Assembly: GCF_000191065.1 (NCBI RefSeq) | Contig: NZ_GL872283.1 | Location: 310,885 to 374,884, forward strand | DNA length: 64,000 nucleotides | DNA from: Prevotella multiformis DSM 16608 | GTDB lineage: Bacteria; Bacteroidota; Bacteroidia; Bacteroidales; Bacteroidaceae | Direction: 5' to 3' | Shown here: piece by piece, positions 33,483 to 41,438 of the stretch | How the letters are laid out: every line of letters begins with the position of its first letter | Position numbering within the stretch: position 1 is the first letter of the stretch | The notes under the pieces: model-generated | What the model was told of the DNA's origin: nothing | What the model saw: only the letters and a program-made list of their open reading frames with translations | The model's database searches: none | Made by a program: the position numbers and the translations under genes

Positions 33483-35948
33483 CTATAGCTTGACGCTGAG
33501 TCCTACGTACCAGGTCGCACCGTAGACCGGAGCATACATGAATGCTGCATCGTCGGTGTGCTTCTCGTCCTGGATGTAGCTGAAGATGTTCTTCGCACCT
33601 GCGTAGACGGTACACATACCGAACCGCTTTGAAGCACGGCAGTTGAAGAGTATGAACGGGCTGGTCTTCTTGATCTTCGAGGTGGCGCCGTCATCCTCGG
33701 AGTTGTAGTCGATGTACATCCTGCCCTGGAGAGAACCTGTGACTGAGAAAGTCCATGTGCCGGGCGTATAGTCGAGATCGAGGTCGCCGGTCATGGATGG
33801 GAAGCGGGAGATGTGACGGCTGTCCTTGGCATACTGAAGCCGCTGCGGGAACTGCTTTACGGTCTCGTCGTCCGGATCGGACCATTCGGCGCGCTCGTGC
33901 TTGAACTTGCCCTGGTTGAAGGTCCAGTTGAGTCCGGCCGTGAAGTTGCGGAAAAGGTTGGCTTTCGCACCCAGTTCAACCCCCTGCACGTAGGCGTCGT
34001 CGACATTCTCCCACTGGTAGGAATAGCCGAACTTCTTCACCTCGTCATCAGCCGGCGAGAACTGTATCTTGTCCTTCAGGTTGGTGCGGAAGAGGTTTAC
34101 GCTGAACTGGTATTTCCGGGCGTAGTAATCGGCCGAAACGTTATAGCTGACGGCACGTTCGCCCTTGAGGCTGGACGATTTCCATACGCGCGGCGAGCCG
34201 CTGCAGAGGTGAAGGTCCTCCGAGAAGCCGTAGGGGGCGCGGAAGCCGGTACCGACATTGGCACGGAGAATCAGCGATGGGGTCAGTTCGTACTTGACGG
34301 CGATGCGCGGATTGACGGAGGTCTTGCTGAACTTGGTAGAGGGGAAAGCGCTGTCTGACACCTTCACGCTGGTGGAATATTCCTCGCCGGAACTGTGGGA
34401 GTCGACGCGGATGCCCGGTACGACGGTCAGCTCCGGTGTGATGTTCCATTCGTCCTGCACGAAGAAGCCTACTTCGTTGGCGTGTTTCTTGCCGATGGAG
34501 GTATAAGGTACGCCGTAGTAGGGGCTTGTCTTCTCGTCCTCGGCAGAGATGACATAGAGTCCTGTCTCGCGCAGCCGGGTAAAGTACCCCTGCACGCCGG
34601 CCAGCAGGGTATGGCTGCCGAGGATGGAGGTGAAGGTGAGGGATGGGGTGACGGTGTTCTCCTTTGCGAGGTAAGGACGCATGAGTTCTACCGGCGGTGT
34701 CGCTCCGTCCTCGTCAGGATGGGCTGGGTCTTTGTGGGAGTCCATGTAGTCGTGCAGGAAAGTGTCGTTGGTGGCCTGCCGTTTGTGGTAGACATAAGCG
34801 GCGGCAAGGTTCAGCTCGGAGTGTGCACCGACGGGCAGGGTGTACGCCAGGTCGGCTGAGAGGCGGTTCGTGCGGATGTCCTCGGTCTGGTCGGTATAGG
34901 GATTGAGGTACTGGTCATTGGTCATGACACCGCCGAAACGGTGCTCGTCAATCGCCTTCCCGCGCAGTACGAGCTTGTCGTTCTTGGCAAAAGGATGATA
35001 GAAATAGAGGCTGAAGCCAAGGTTGTTCATCGTCTCGTTGACACGGTCGGACACTCCGTCCTTGTGTTTCACCTCGCTGCGGGTAAGTCCGTTCTGCGTC
35101 TCGTCCACGGCATCCATCTGCGTACGCTGGGCGAAGACGCTCAGTCCGATGTTGTTGTAACGCATGGATCCGGAGCCCTTGTAGCTCTTGAAGCCGTAGT
35201 TGCCGAACTGGATATCTCCGCTGACGGTGGGTTCGTAGGTAGGCTCCTTGGAAATGATGTTGATGGCACCGGCTACGGCGCTGCTGCCATAGAGAGCCGA
35301 CCCGGCACCTTTCACGACTTCGAGCCGGTCGATGTCATTGGTGCCGAACTGCTGCAGTCCATATACGCCTGCAAGACCGGAATAGACCGGTTCGCCGTCG
35401 ATGAGGATCTGCGTGTGCTCTGCACCCAGCCCCTGCATGCGGACTTCGGAGAAGTTGCAGAACTGGCACTGCTGTTCCACGCGGATGCCCGGTACGCCCT
35501 CAAGTGCTTCGTAGAGGTTCTGAGCATTCTTCTTGGTGAGTGCCTGTGAGGTGAGGACCTCTGTGCGGATGGGCACATCCTTGACGAAGTGGCTGGTACG
35601 GGTACCTGTTACGACGACCTGGCTCAGTTCCAGTGGATCCTTCTCCAGTTCGAAGTAGGCTCCTGTACCTTTGCCTGCGGTCATCATCACTTCTATCTCC
35701 TGCGGCTGATAGCCTGTAAGGGTAGCGACAACGGTCTGCTTCCCGACAGGGAGGTTCGCCATTTTGTAGTGTCCGGTGGCATCACACTGTGTCTTCAGGT
35801 TGGTACCCTTGACCTGGATCACTGCATGGGCAAGGTGCTGTCCACCCTCCTTTGCTTTCACGTCACCGAACAGCATCGCATCGGTGTTCTGTGCCATGGA
35901 TGCGACAGCGCACACGATGGCAACGAAAAATATTAACAATCTTTTCAT
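33483..35948 (-). CDS. TonB-dependent receptor with an N-terminal carboxypeptidase-like domain
   Basis: An 821-aa receptor: signal peptide (MKRLLIFFVAIVCAVASMAQ), carboxypeptidase-regulatory-like domain (about 22-100), plug domain (DPLELSQVVVTGTRTSHFVKDVPIRTEVL to AINIISKEP), and a 22-strand barrel ending ATWYVGLSVKL. The plug carries an unusual QQCQFCNFSEVRMQGLG segment with a CxxC pair that could bind metal or form a disulfide. Narrow-range nutrient receptors (iron, cobalamin, vitamins) have this architecture. The substrate is not identifiable. ATG 35948 gives a clean signal peptide. It is divergent from the ThiD-AraC regulator gene. Confidence 0.88.
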   Translation of the reverse strand: MKRLLIFFVAIVCAVASMAQNTDAMLFGDVKAKEGGQHLAHAVIQVKGTNLKTQCDATGHYKMANLPVGKQTVVATLTGYQPQEIEVMMTAGKGTGAYFELEKDPLELSQVVVTGTRTSHFVKDVPIRTEVLTSQALTKKNAQNLYEALEGVPGIRVEQQCQFCNFSEVRMQGLGAEHTQILIDGEPVYSGLAGVYGLQQFGTNDIDRLEVVKGAGSALYGSSAVAGAINIISKEPTYEPTVSGDIQFGNYGFKSYKGSGSMRYNNIGLSVFAQRTQMDAVDETQNGLTRSEVKHKDGVSDRVNETMNNLGFSLYFYHPFAKNDKLVLRGKAIDEHRFGGVMTNDQYLNPYTDQTEDIRTNRLSADLAYTLPVGAHSELNLAAAYVYHKRQATNDTFLHDYMDSHKDPAHPDEDGATPPVELMRPYLAKENTVTPSLTFTSILGSHTLLAGVQGYFTRLRETGLYVISAEDEKTSPYYGVPYTSIGKKHANEVGFFVQDEWNITPELTVVPGIRVDSHSSGEEYSTSVKVSDSAFPSTKFSKTSVNPRIAVKYELTPSLILRANVGTGFRAPYGFSEDLHLCSGSPRVWKSSSLKGERAVSYNVSADYYARKYQFSVNLFRTNLKDKIQFSPADDEVKKFGYSYQWENVDDAYVQGVELGAKANLFRNFTAGLNWTFNQGKFKHERAEWSDPDDETVKQFPQRLQYAKDSRHISRFPSMTGDLDLDYTPGTWTFSVTGSLQGRMYIDYNSEDDGATSKIKKTSPFILFNCRASKRFGMCTVYAGAKNIFSYIQDEKHTDDAAFMYAPVYGATWYVGLSVKL

Positions 35949-35973
35949 TTTAGCATTAGCTTGTAAATTTTTG

Positions 35974-35981
35974 CAAAAGTA
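35974..35981 (-). promoter_or_regulatory. TACTTTTG promoter box of the TonB receptor
   Basis: The minus-strand reading of 35981-35974 is TACTTTTG, 25 bp before ATG 35948. A perfect inverted repeat (36003-36022) occupies the position of the -33 element. Confidence 0.65.
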
Positions 35982-36002
35982 GTGTCTTTCATGGAATGCG
36001 GC

Positions 36003-36022
36003 AATACCTACTATTAGGTATT
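36003..36022. promoter_or_regulatory. Perfect inverted repeat, candidate operator
   Basis: AATACCTA-CTAT-TAGGTATT, 8-bp perfect arms with a 4-nt spacer, lies 21 bp upstream of the receptor -7 box in the divergent region shared with the ThiD-AraC gene. Position suggests a repressor or activator site; the binding protein is unknown. Confidence 0.55.
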
Positions 36023-36263
36023 CGAGTGATGCGCCTGCTGGTTTCCCCCTCATCATTCTGCCTGATTCTTGGGATAATTCCCATCTGTCAGCAGCAGGAA
36101 TACGTCAGAACTTTAGTTTTTCTTGTCAATTTAGGAACAAGACTTGCAGGATTCAATAAAATCCTTTTACTTTGCATCATGCTTCCCGGCTGATCGGGAG
36201 CGGGGATGTCTTTTGCGGCATCCTGTCGGGGTTAGTGATATTGGAAACGATAATCTTAAACTG

Positions 36264-37289
36264 TTGAAGACAATTCTCACCATAACAGGTTCGGACAGTA
36301 CGGGCGGATCCGGCGTGCAGGCTGACATCAGAACGATAGCGGCACTGGGAGGGTATGCCGTGTCGGCGGTCACCTCCATCACGGTGCAGAACACACTGGG
36401 TATCCAGGCTTTCCATGATCTTCCGGCAGATATTGTCAAAGGCCAGATCGAGGCGATCATCAACGACGTGCAGCCCGATACGGTGAAGGTGGGCATGATC
36501 AGGACTACGGAGACGCTGGCGGTCGTGGTAGACGCACTGCTGAAGTATCGTCCCCACCATATAATATACGACCCTATCGTCACGGCAAGCAATGGCGACC
36601 GTCTCATGACGGATGACGTTGTCAGACAGATCCGGCAGCGGCTGCTGCCCCTGTGTTCGATGGTCATTCTTCGGGAAGGAGAGGCGGAAAGGCTCTTCGA
36701 CTGCACTTCCTTGAAAGGACAGGGAAACGGAAGCGTCCGTTCGCTGGTACTTGACGACCCCATGCAGCATGGTCTTATCAACAGTTTCTCGTCGGCGCTG
36801 GCGGTCTATCTCAGCCAGAACGAGCCAATGGGACAGGCCATAGAGCATGCGCGGAAGTATGTCAGGACACTCGTGGCAAGGAAGAGTGACCTTAGCGGAC
36901 GGAGCAGCCAGCTTTACAATGAGTTCCTTGAGGCGGTGCAGAAGCATTACCGAACCAATCGTGATGTGGCCTTCTATGCCGACTGCCTGAATGTCTCGCC
37001 GCGCTATCTCTCGCAGGTGGCGCATCGCATCTCAGGCAAGTCGCCGAAGAGCATCATCGATCACACACTCACGGAAGCCCTTGCCTGCCAGCTCCGGACG
37101 ACGCAGAAGACCATCCAGGAAATCGCCTATGAGCATGGCTTTGCATCACAGGCACAGTTCTCCAAGTTCTTCCGTAAGCAGACAGGGATGGCGCCGAGCG
37201 GCTGGAGAAAAGCCTCCAATGGTTCCTCAAAGGCCTCACCCCCAGCCCCTCTCCGAATGGAGAGGGGAGTGATTACCGATAAGGACTAA
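36264..37289 (+). CDS. ThiD-like kinase domain fused to an AraC-type DNA-binding domain
   Basis: The N-terminal part (about residues 1-200) is a hydroxymethylpyrimidine/pyridoxine kinase fold: TILTITGSDSTGGSGVQADIRTIAALGGYAVSAVTS, NDVQPDTVKVGMI and IIYDPIV. The C-terminal 110 residues are an AraC double HTH (RDVAFYADCLNVSPRYLSQVAH, then IQEIAYEHGFASQAQFSKFFRKQTGMAPSGWR). Compared with ThiD, about 50 residues before the active site are missing and the HGTGCT anion-hole motif reads HGLINSF, so kinase activity is probably lost. The start is uncertain: TTG 36264 begins the homology, and ATG 36144 gives a longer frame. It lies 160 bp upstream of pdxST. Probably a B6- or HMP-sensing regulator. Confidence 0.8.
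   Translation: MKTILTITGSDSTGGSGVQADIRTIAALGGYAVSAVTSITVQNTLGIQAFHDLPADIVKGQIEAIINDVQPDTVKVGMIRTTETLAVVVDALLKYRPHHIIYDPIVTASNGDRLMTDDVVRQIRQRLLPLCSMVILREGEAERLFDCTSLKGQGNGSVRSLVLDDPMQHGLINSFSSALAVYLSQNEPMGQAIEHARKYVRTLVARKSDLSGRSSQLYNEFLEAVQKHYRTNRDVAFYADCLNVSPRYLSQVAHRISGKSPKSIIDHTLTEALACQLRTTQKTIQEIAYEHGFASQAQFSKFFRKQTGMAPSGWRKASNGSSKASPPAPLRMERGVITDKD
37240..37275. repeat. G-rich hairpin repeat forming the C-terminal tail of the ThiD-AraC gene
   Basis: CCTCACCCCCAGCCCCTCTCC, GAAT, GGAGAGGGGAGTG is a hairpin of the same family as the one inside ribD (about 820-860). It is translated in frame as SPPAPLRMERG just before the stop, so the protein tail is repeat-derived. Confidence 0.6.
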
Positions 37290-37303
37290 GATTGGCAGCT
37301 GTC

Positions 37304-37401
37304 CATCACCGCCTATCACCGCCTATCCCTGCCTATCCCCTTATCCCAGCCTATCGTTGCTTATCATCGCCTATCCCCGCTTACGATTCCTATCACCTCC
37401 C
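37304..37401. repeat. Decamer-periodic array, one-armed, locus A
   Basis: About nine consecutive units of 10 nt, mostly ATCACCGCCT / ATCCCTGCCT / ATCATCGCCT, fill the gap between the ThiD-AraC gene and pdxS. This is the reverse-complement orientation of the AGGCGATGAT decamer seen at 38918, 52561 and 56891. Only one arm is present. Confidence 0.85.
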
Positions 37402-37448
37402 ATTCCCACCTGCGATCATTTATAATCACATAATAATAAAGAACCAAC

Positions 37449-38321
37449 ATGACAAATCGACAAGAACTAAACCGCAATCTCGCCCAGATGCTGAAGGGCG
37501 GCGTAATCATGGACGTGACGACTCCGGAGCAGGCACGCATTGCCGAGGCTGCCGGCGCATGTGCCGTCATGGCACTGGAGCGTATCCCGGCCGACATCCG
37601 TGCAGCCGGCGGCGTGTCGCGCATGAGCGACCCCAAGATGATCAAGGGCATTCAGGAAGCTGTGACCATCCCTGTCATGGCAAAATGCCGTATCGGACAT
37701 ATCGCAGAAGCACAGATCCTGCAGGCTATCGAGATTGACTACATCGACGAGAGCGAGGTGCTCTCACCGGCCGACAACATCTATCACATCGACAAGACAC
37801 AGTTTGAGGTGCCGTTCGTCTGCGGTGCCCGCAACCTGAGCGAGGCATTGCGCCGTATCGCCGAGGGGGCTACGATGATCCGTACGAAGGGTGAGCCCGG
37901 CACGGGTGACGTGGTGCAGGCTGTCAGCCATATGCGATTGATGCAGAGTCAGATCCAGGAGCTTGTCGGCAAGCGGGAAGACGAACTCTTCGAGGCTGCC
38001 AAGCAGTTGCAGGCTCCCTACGACCTGGTGAAGTACGTACACGAGAACGGCAAACTGCCTGTTGTGAATTTCGCTGCCGGCGGTGTGGCGACCCCTGCTG
38101 ACGCTGCATTGATGATGCAGCTGGGTGCGGAAGGTGTCTTCGTCGGTTCGGGTATCTTCAAGAGCGGCGACCCTGCTAAGCGTGCTGCCGCCATCGTGAA
38201 GGCTGTGACGAACTACAATGACCCTAAGGAGTTGGCTAACCTGTCAGAAGACTTAGGGGAAGCGATGGTAGGTATCAACGAGCATGAAATCGAGGTGCTC
38301 ATGGCTGAACGTGGACAATGA
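37449..38321 (+). CDS. pdxS: Pyridoxal 5'-phosphate synthase lyase subunit PdxS
   Basis: A 290-aa synthase subunit that makes PLP from ribose 5-phosphate, glyceraldehyde 3-phosphate and ammonia from PdxT. Family lysines are present in MAKCRIGH (about residue 79) and RTKGEPGTG (about 147), and the phosphate-binding [27 protein letters not shown] near the end. Length is normal. It overlaps pdxT by 4 bp. It is preceded by a decamer array and a degenerate ThiD-AraC gene that is a good candidate regulator. Confidence 0.97.
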   Translation: MTNRQELNRNLAQMLKGGVIMDVTTPEQARIAEAAGACAVMALERIPADIRAAGGVSRMSDPKMIKGIQEAVTIPVMAKCRIGHIAEAQILQAIEIDYIDESEVLSPADNIYHIDKTQFEVPFVCGARNLSEALRRIAEGATMIRTKGEPGTGDVVQAVSHMRLMQSQIQELVGKREDELFEAAKQLQAPYDLVKYVHENGKLPVVNFAAGGVATPADAALMMQLGAEGVFVGSGIFKSGDPAKRAAAIVKAVTNYNDPKELANLSEDLGEAMVGINEHEIEVLMAERGQ

Positions 38322-38905
38322 GAATTGCTGTACTCGCCTTGCAGGGCGCATTCCTGGAGCATGAGAAGATGCTCCGGGAATTAGGTGTCGACTGCTTTGA
38401 GGTGCGCCAGTTGCAAGACTGGCAGCAAAAGAAAGACGGACTGATTATCCCGGGTGGTGAGAGCACCACCCAGGGTAAGCTGCTTCGCGACCTCGGTCTG
38501 CTCGCTCCTGTCCGTGAGGCTGTCGAGAGTGGTCTGCCGGTTTTCGGCACTTGTGCCGGGCTCATTCTCCTTGCTCATGATGTGGAGGGAAACAGTCCGT
38601 CGGCTCCCGTACCGCCCCGGCTGGGCACAATGGCCATGACGGCTGCGCGCAATGCGTACGGCCGGCAGCTGGGCAGTTTCCATACAGAGGCGTTCTTCAA
38701 GGGTGCCAAGTGTAATGTCCCCATGACCTTCATCCGTGCGCCTTATATCATGAAGACCGCCGGGAATGTGGAAGTCCTCGCATCTGTCGACAGCCGCATT
38801 GTGGCTGCCCGCCAGGGGAATCAGCTCGTTACGGCGTTTCATCCCGAACTGGATGCCGACACGCATGTGCATGAGTATTTCCTGAAGATGATAAAGAACC
38901 GGTAG
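38318..38905 (+). CDS. pdxT: Pyridoxal 5'-phosphate synthase glutaminase subunit PdxT
   Basis: A 195-aa class I glutaminase that supplies ammonia to PdxS. The [11 protein letters not shown] motif (about residues 48-58), catalytic Cys in [11 protein letters not shown] (about 77) and the His-Glu pair in FHPELDAD (about 172-174) are visible. Start overlaps pdxS by 4 bp (ATGA), so the two subunits are translationally coupled. Followed by a two-armed decamer array. Confidence 0.97.
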   Translation: MRIAVLALQGAFLEHEKMLRELGVDCFEVRQLQDWQQKKDGLIIPGGESTTQGKLLRDLGLLAPVREAVESGLPVFGTCAGLILLAHDVEGNSPSAPVPPRLGTMAMTAARNAYGRQLGSFHTEAFFKGAKCNVPMTFIRAPYIMKTAGNVEVLASVDSRIVAARQGNQLVTAFHPELDADTHVHEYFLKMIKNR

Positions 38906-38917
38906 AATGACCTGTGG

Positions 38918-39045
38918 CAGGCGATGGTGGACGAGCGTAGGCGATGATAGGTGGTGGTAAGCGCTCATAGTCGGGGATAGTCGGGGATAAGCGGTGATAG
39001 GACCTATGGTTACTTGTCATCGCCTATCCTCGCCTATGATTGCTT
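38918..39045. repeat. Decamer-periodic array, two-armed, locus B
   Basis: Plus-strand units such as AGGCGATGAT, AGGTGGTGGT, AGTCGGGGAT (twice) and AAGCGGTGAT run to about 38999. Inverse units such as ATCGCCTATC and CTCGCCTATG follow about 39018-39040. The arms could pair. The array sits between the convergent genes pdxT and the alcohol dehydrogenase. Confidence 0.85.
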
Positions 39046-39096
39046 CTCACGTCTGTCACTGGCTTCTGTCTCCCATAGCATCAGCTTTCAGGGCAT

Positions 39097-39160
39097 AAAA
39101 AAAGGACTACCGCTGTAGTCCAACCTTTGTTAACCTTAAATCTAATACTATGAAAAACAC
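39097..39160 (-). ncRNA. Candidate small RNA, about 63 nt, with own promoter and terminator
   Basis: On the minus strand, TATCTTTG (39172-39165) with CTTG 20 nt upstream gives a predicted start near 39159. The transcript would contain AGTATTAGATTTAAGGTTAACAAAG and end in the hairpin GGACTAC-AGCG-GTAGTCC (39121-39104) followed by seven T residues (39103-39097). No reading frame is visible. The unit also lies downstream of the alcohol dehydrogenase (ends 39271) and could terminate it as well. I recall similar sequences in other Bacteroidales but cannot verify this. Confidence 0.6.
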
Positions 39161-39270
39161 GTTGCAAAGATAAGGCATATAATCCATATCTGCAAGTTTT
39201 TGCAAATGATTTTCTTGAAATATCGTATTTATTGATATAAATCAAGCAAAATACATGATAAAATGATAAT

Positions 39271-40341
39271 TCAATACAAATCGGGATCGATTATGACTAC
39301 CGGTTTGATGAGGTCTCTCGGCTTGTCTTTCATAAGCATGAGCGCCTCTTCCATGTGGTCAAATCCTTTGAAGCGGTGTGTCACGAGAGGCGAAAGGTCG
39401 AGCCGTCCCGATGTCACCATCTTGGCGAGCATTTCCATACGGAGCCGTCCACCGGGCATCAGTCCGCCTTTGATGGTCTTGTGTCCCATGCCGACTCCCC
39501 ATGCTATGCGCGGGATGTTGACCGTGTCTCCTGAACCCAGGTAATTCACGTTGCCGATGATTCCGCCCGGCTTGAGCACCGCCACCGCCTCGGCGAACGT
39601 ATCGACCGTACCACCGGCAATGACGACACGGTCGACGCCCTGTCCGTTGGTGAGCTTCATCACCTGCTCCGCAATAGGTCCGTTGTGATAGTCGATGATT
39701 TCCGATGCACCGTAGGCCCGTGCCGCATCGGCACACACCTTCCTGCTCCCGACCGCATAGACGTAGGAAGCGCCGGCAAGTGCCGCACCGGCGACAGCCA
39801 TCAGTCCGACCGGACCGATGCCGATGACAAGTACTTCGTCGCCGAACTTCACGTCGGCCAGTTCAACCCCATGGAATCCCGTAGGCACCATGTCGGACAG
39901 CATGACTGCATCCACCGGATCCATGCCTTCCGGTATCAGTGCCAGGTTTCCGTCAGCATCGTTGACATGGAAGTATTCCGCGAAGACGCCGTCTTTGAAG
40001 TTCGAGAACTTCCAGCCGGCCAGCATGCCGTTCGAATGCATGGAGTACCCGGCCTGTGCCTCCAGCGAGTTCCAGTCGGGCGTGATGGCCGGTACGAGAA
40101 CCCTGTCTCCCGGCTTGAAGTCTTTCACCAGCGAACCGACTTCCACCACTTCGCCTGTCGCCTCGTGTCCGAGGATCATGTCCTTCCGGTCGCCGATGGC
40201 TCCTTCCCATACCGTGTGTACGTCTGATGTACAGGGGGCGACTGCCAATGGTCTGACGATGGCATCCATTGGCCCGCAGGTCGGACGAGCTTTCTCAATC
40301 CATCCTGCCTTTCCGATTCCTAACATTGCAAATGCTTTCAT
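39271..40341 (-). CDS. NADP-dependent zinc secondary alcohol dehydrogenase (TbADH/CbADH-like)
   Basis: A 356-aa medium-chain alcohol dehydrogenase acting on secondary alcohols and ketones. Sequence is strikingly close to the Thermoanaerobacter and Clostridium enzymes. The zinc ligands Cys37, His59, Glu60 and Asp150 are all present, and the NADP-binding residues Gly198, Ser199, Arg200 and Tyr218 are conserved at the same numbers. The start ATG 40341 (MKAFAML) is the family start; an upstream frame to 40614 is unrelated. The structural zinc Cys cluster is absent, as in that family. It may produce or consume 2-propanol or other short secondary alcohols. Confidence 0.95.
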   Translation of the reverse strand: MKAFAMLGIGKAGWIEKARPTCGPMDAIVRPLAVAPCTSDVHTVWEGAIGDRKDMILGHEATGEVVEVGSLVKDFKPGDRVLVPAITPDWNSLEAQAGYSMHSNGMLAGWKFSNFKDGVFAEYFHVNDADGNLALIPEGMDPVDAVMLSDMVPTGFHGVELADVKFGDEVLVIGIGPVGLMAVAGAALAGASYVYAVGSRKVCADAARAYGASEIIDYHNGPIAEQVMKLTNGQGVDRVVIAGGTVDTFAEAVAVLKPGGIIGNVNYLGSGDTVNIPRIAWGVGMGHKTIKGGLMPGGRLRMEMLAKMVTSGRLDLSPLVTHRFKGFDHMEEALMLMKDKPRDLIKPVVIIDPDLY

Positions 40342-40639
40342 AATGTTTCTCCCGTTAAAAATGTTTATACCAGGTTCTGTCGAGCGCTTGCTCAGGATCA
40401 TTGTTGCATGTCGCAAATATAAACAGTTATTTTCAAAAATGCAAGCAATTTTCCGGGAATATTGAACGTCAGGACAGAACCTTTCGCAAGGTGCGGATCT
40501 TTCCCTTGCAACACCTGCTGCGCCTCCGCCGTCTCCCGTTTTCCAGCCTCCTGCCCGCACCTGCCGGTCTGCACTTCCCCGTATTTCTCCCGGCCTCCCC
40601 GCCATTTCCTGCACGGAAAGTATTTTTAACCTCTAAAAC

Positions 40640-40670
40640 TTTGCCGTTTCATTTATTAGGGCTACCTTTG
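40640..40670 (+). promoter_or_regulatory. Promoter of greA (TTTG-N19-TACCTTTG)
   Basis: TTTG (40640-40643) and TACCTTTG (40663-40670) are 19 nt apart. The predicted start near 40677 gives a leader of about 114 nt before ATG 40791. Confidence 0.75.
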
Positions 40671-40705
40671 CAGAAAATAAAGAGGTTAAGGCATTTAAGG
40701 AAATG

Positions 40706-40751
40706 GGATTCCGGCATTCAGAGAGTACGATGTTGGAATTCTGTCTTTTTT
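40706..40751 (+). terminator. Terminator-like hairpin in the greA leader (candidate attenuator)
   Basis: GGATTCCGGCAT (40706-40717) can pair over 12 bp, with three G-U pairs, with ATGTTGGAATTC (40730-40741). TGTC and six T residues (40746-40751) follow. The element lies between the promoter and the start codon. Confidence 0.6.
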
Positions 40752-40790
40752 ATGTCTATTGAAAAACGATTAACTTTAACGGATAAGTAT

Positions 40791-41261
40791 ATGGCTTATA
40801 TGTCACAGGAAGGTTACGACAAGCTCGTAGCCGATTTGCAGTATTTAGAGTCGGTTGAACGCCCGAAGGCATCAGCTGCCATCGCCGAGGCGGCGGACAA
40901 AGGTGACCTGAGTGAAAACTCGGAGTATGATGCCGCCAAGGAGGCACAGCGGCATCTTGAGGCGCGCATCGCCGAGATGAAGATGACCGTGGCACAGGCA
41001 AAGATCGTCGATGTGTCACGGTTGAGCACCGATGCCGTACAGATCATGTCTACCGTCGAGATGACCAATGTCAAGACCCATGCGAAGATGAAGTACACCA
41101 TCGTCAGCGAGACGGAGGCGAACCTGAAGCAGAACAAGATTTCCATCAAGACTCCTGTCGCACAGGGGCTGCTGAACAAGAAGGTCGGCGACGAGGTTGA
41201 CATCAAGATTCCTCGCGGCACCATCAGACTGCGTATTGACAATATCACCATCGAGGGGTAA
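40791..41261 (+). CDS. greA: Transcription elongation factor GreA
   Basis: A 156-aa GreA that enters the RNA polymerase secondary channel and stimulates transcript cleavage in backtracked complexes. The N-terminal coiled coil carries the acidic tip GDLSENSEYDAAKE (about residues 43-56), with the D and E residues needed for cleavage. The C-terminal FKBP-like domain ends RLRIDNITIEG. ATG 40791 is the family start; an open frame upstream to 40401 covers the promoter. Expression may be controlled by the leader hairpin. Confidence 0.96.
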   Translation: MAYMSQEGYDKLVADLQYLESVERPKASAAIAEAADKGDLSENSEYDAAKEAQRHLEARIAEMKMTVAQAKIVDVSRLSTDAVQIMSTVEMTNVKTHAKMKYTIVSETEANLKQNKISIKTPVAQGLLNKKVGDEVDIKIPRGTIRLRIDNITIEG

Positions 41262-41438
41262 GCGGTCGGTGTCCGGCCAAGGCGCCCACGGTCTTCTCCG
41301 GCCGGGATTCCCAGGTCACCTTCGGCGGCTCTCTGCCTTCCGGACGGGCTGGTTCCGAGAGAAGAACGGCTTTGCGGCACCCCGATGGACTATACTTCAG
41401 AACAACTTGCCTATCAACTTAAAAACAAGGAGGTCCGT

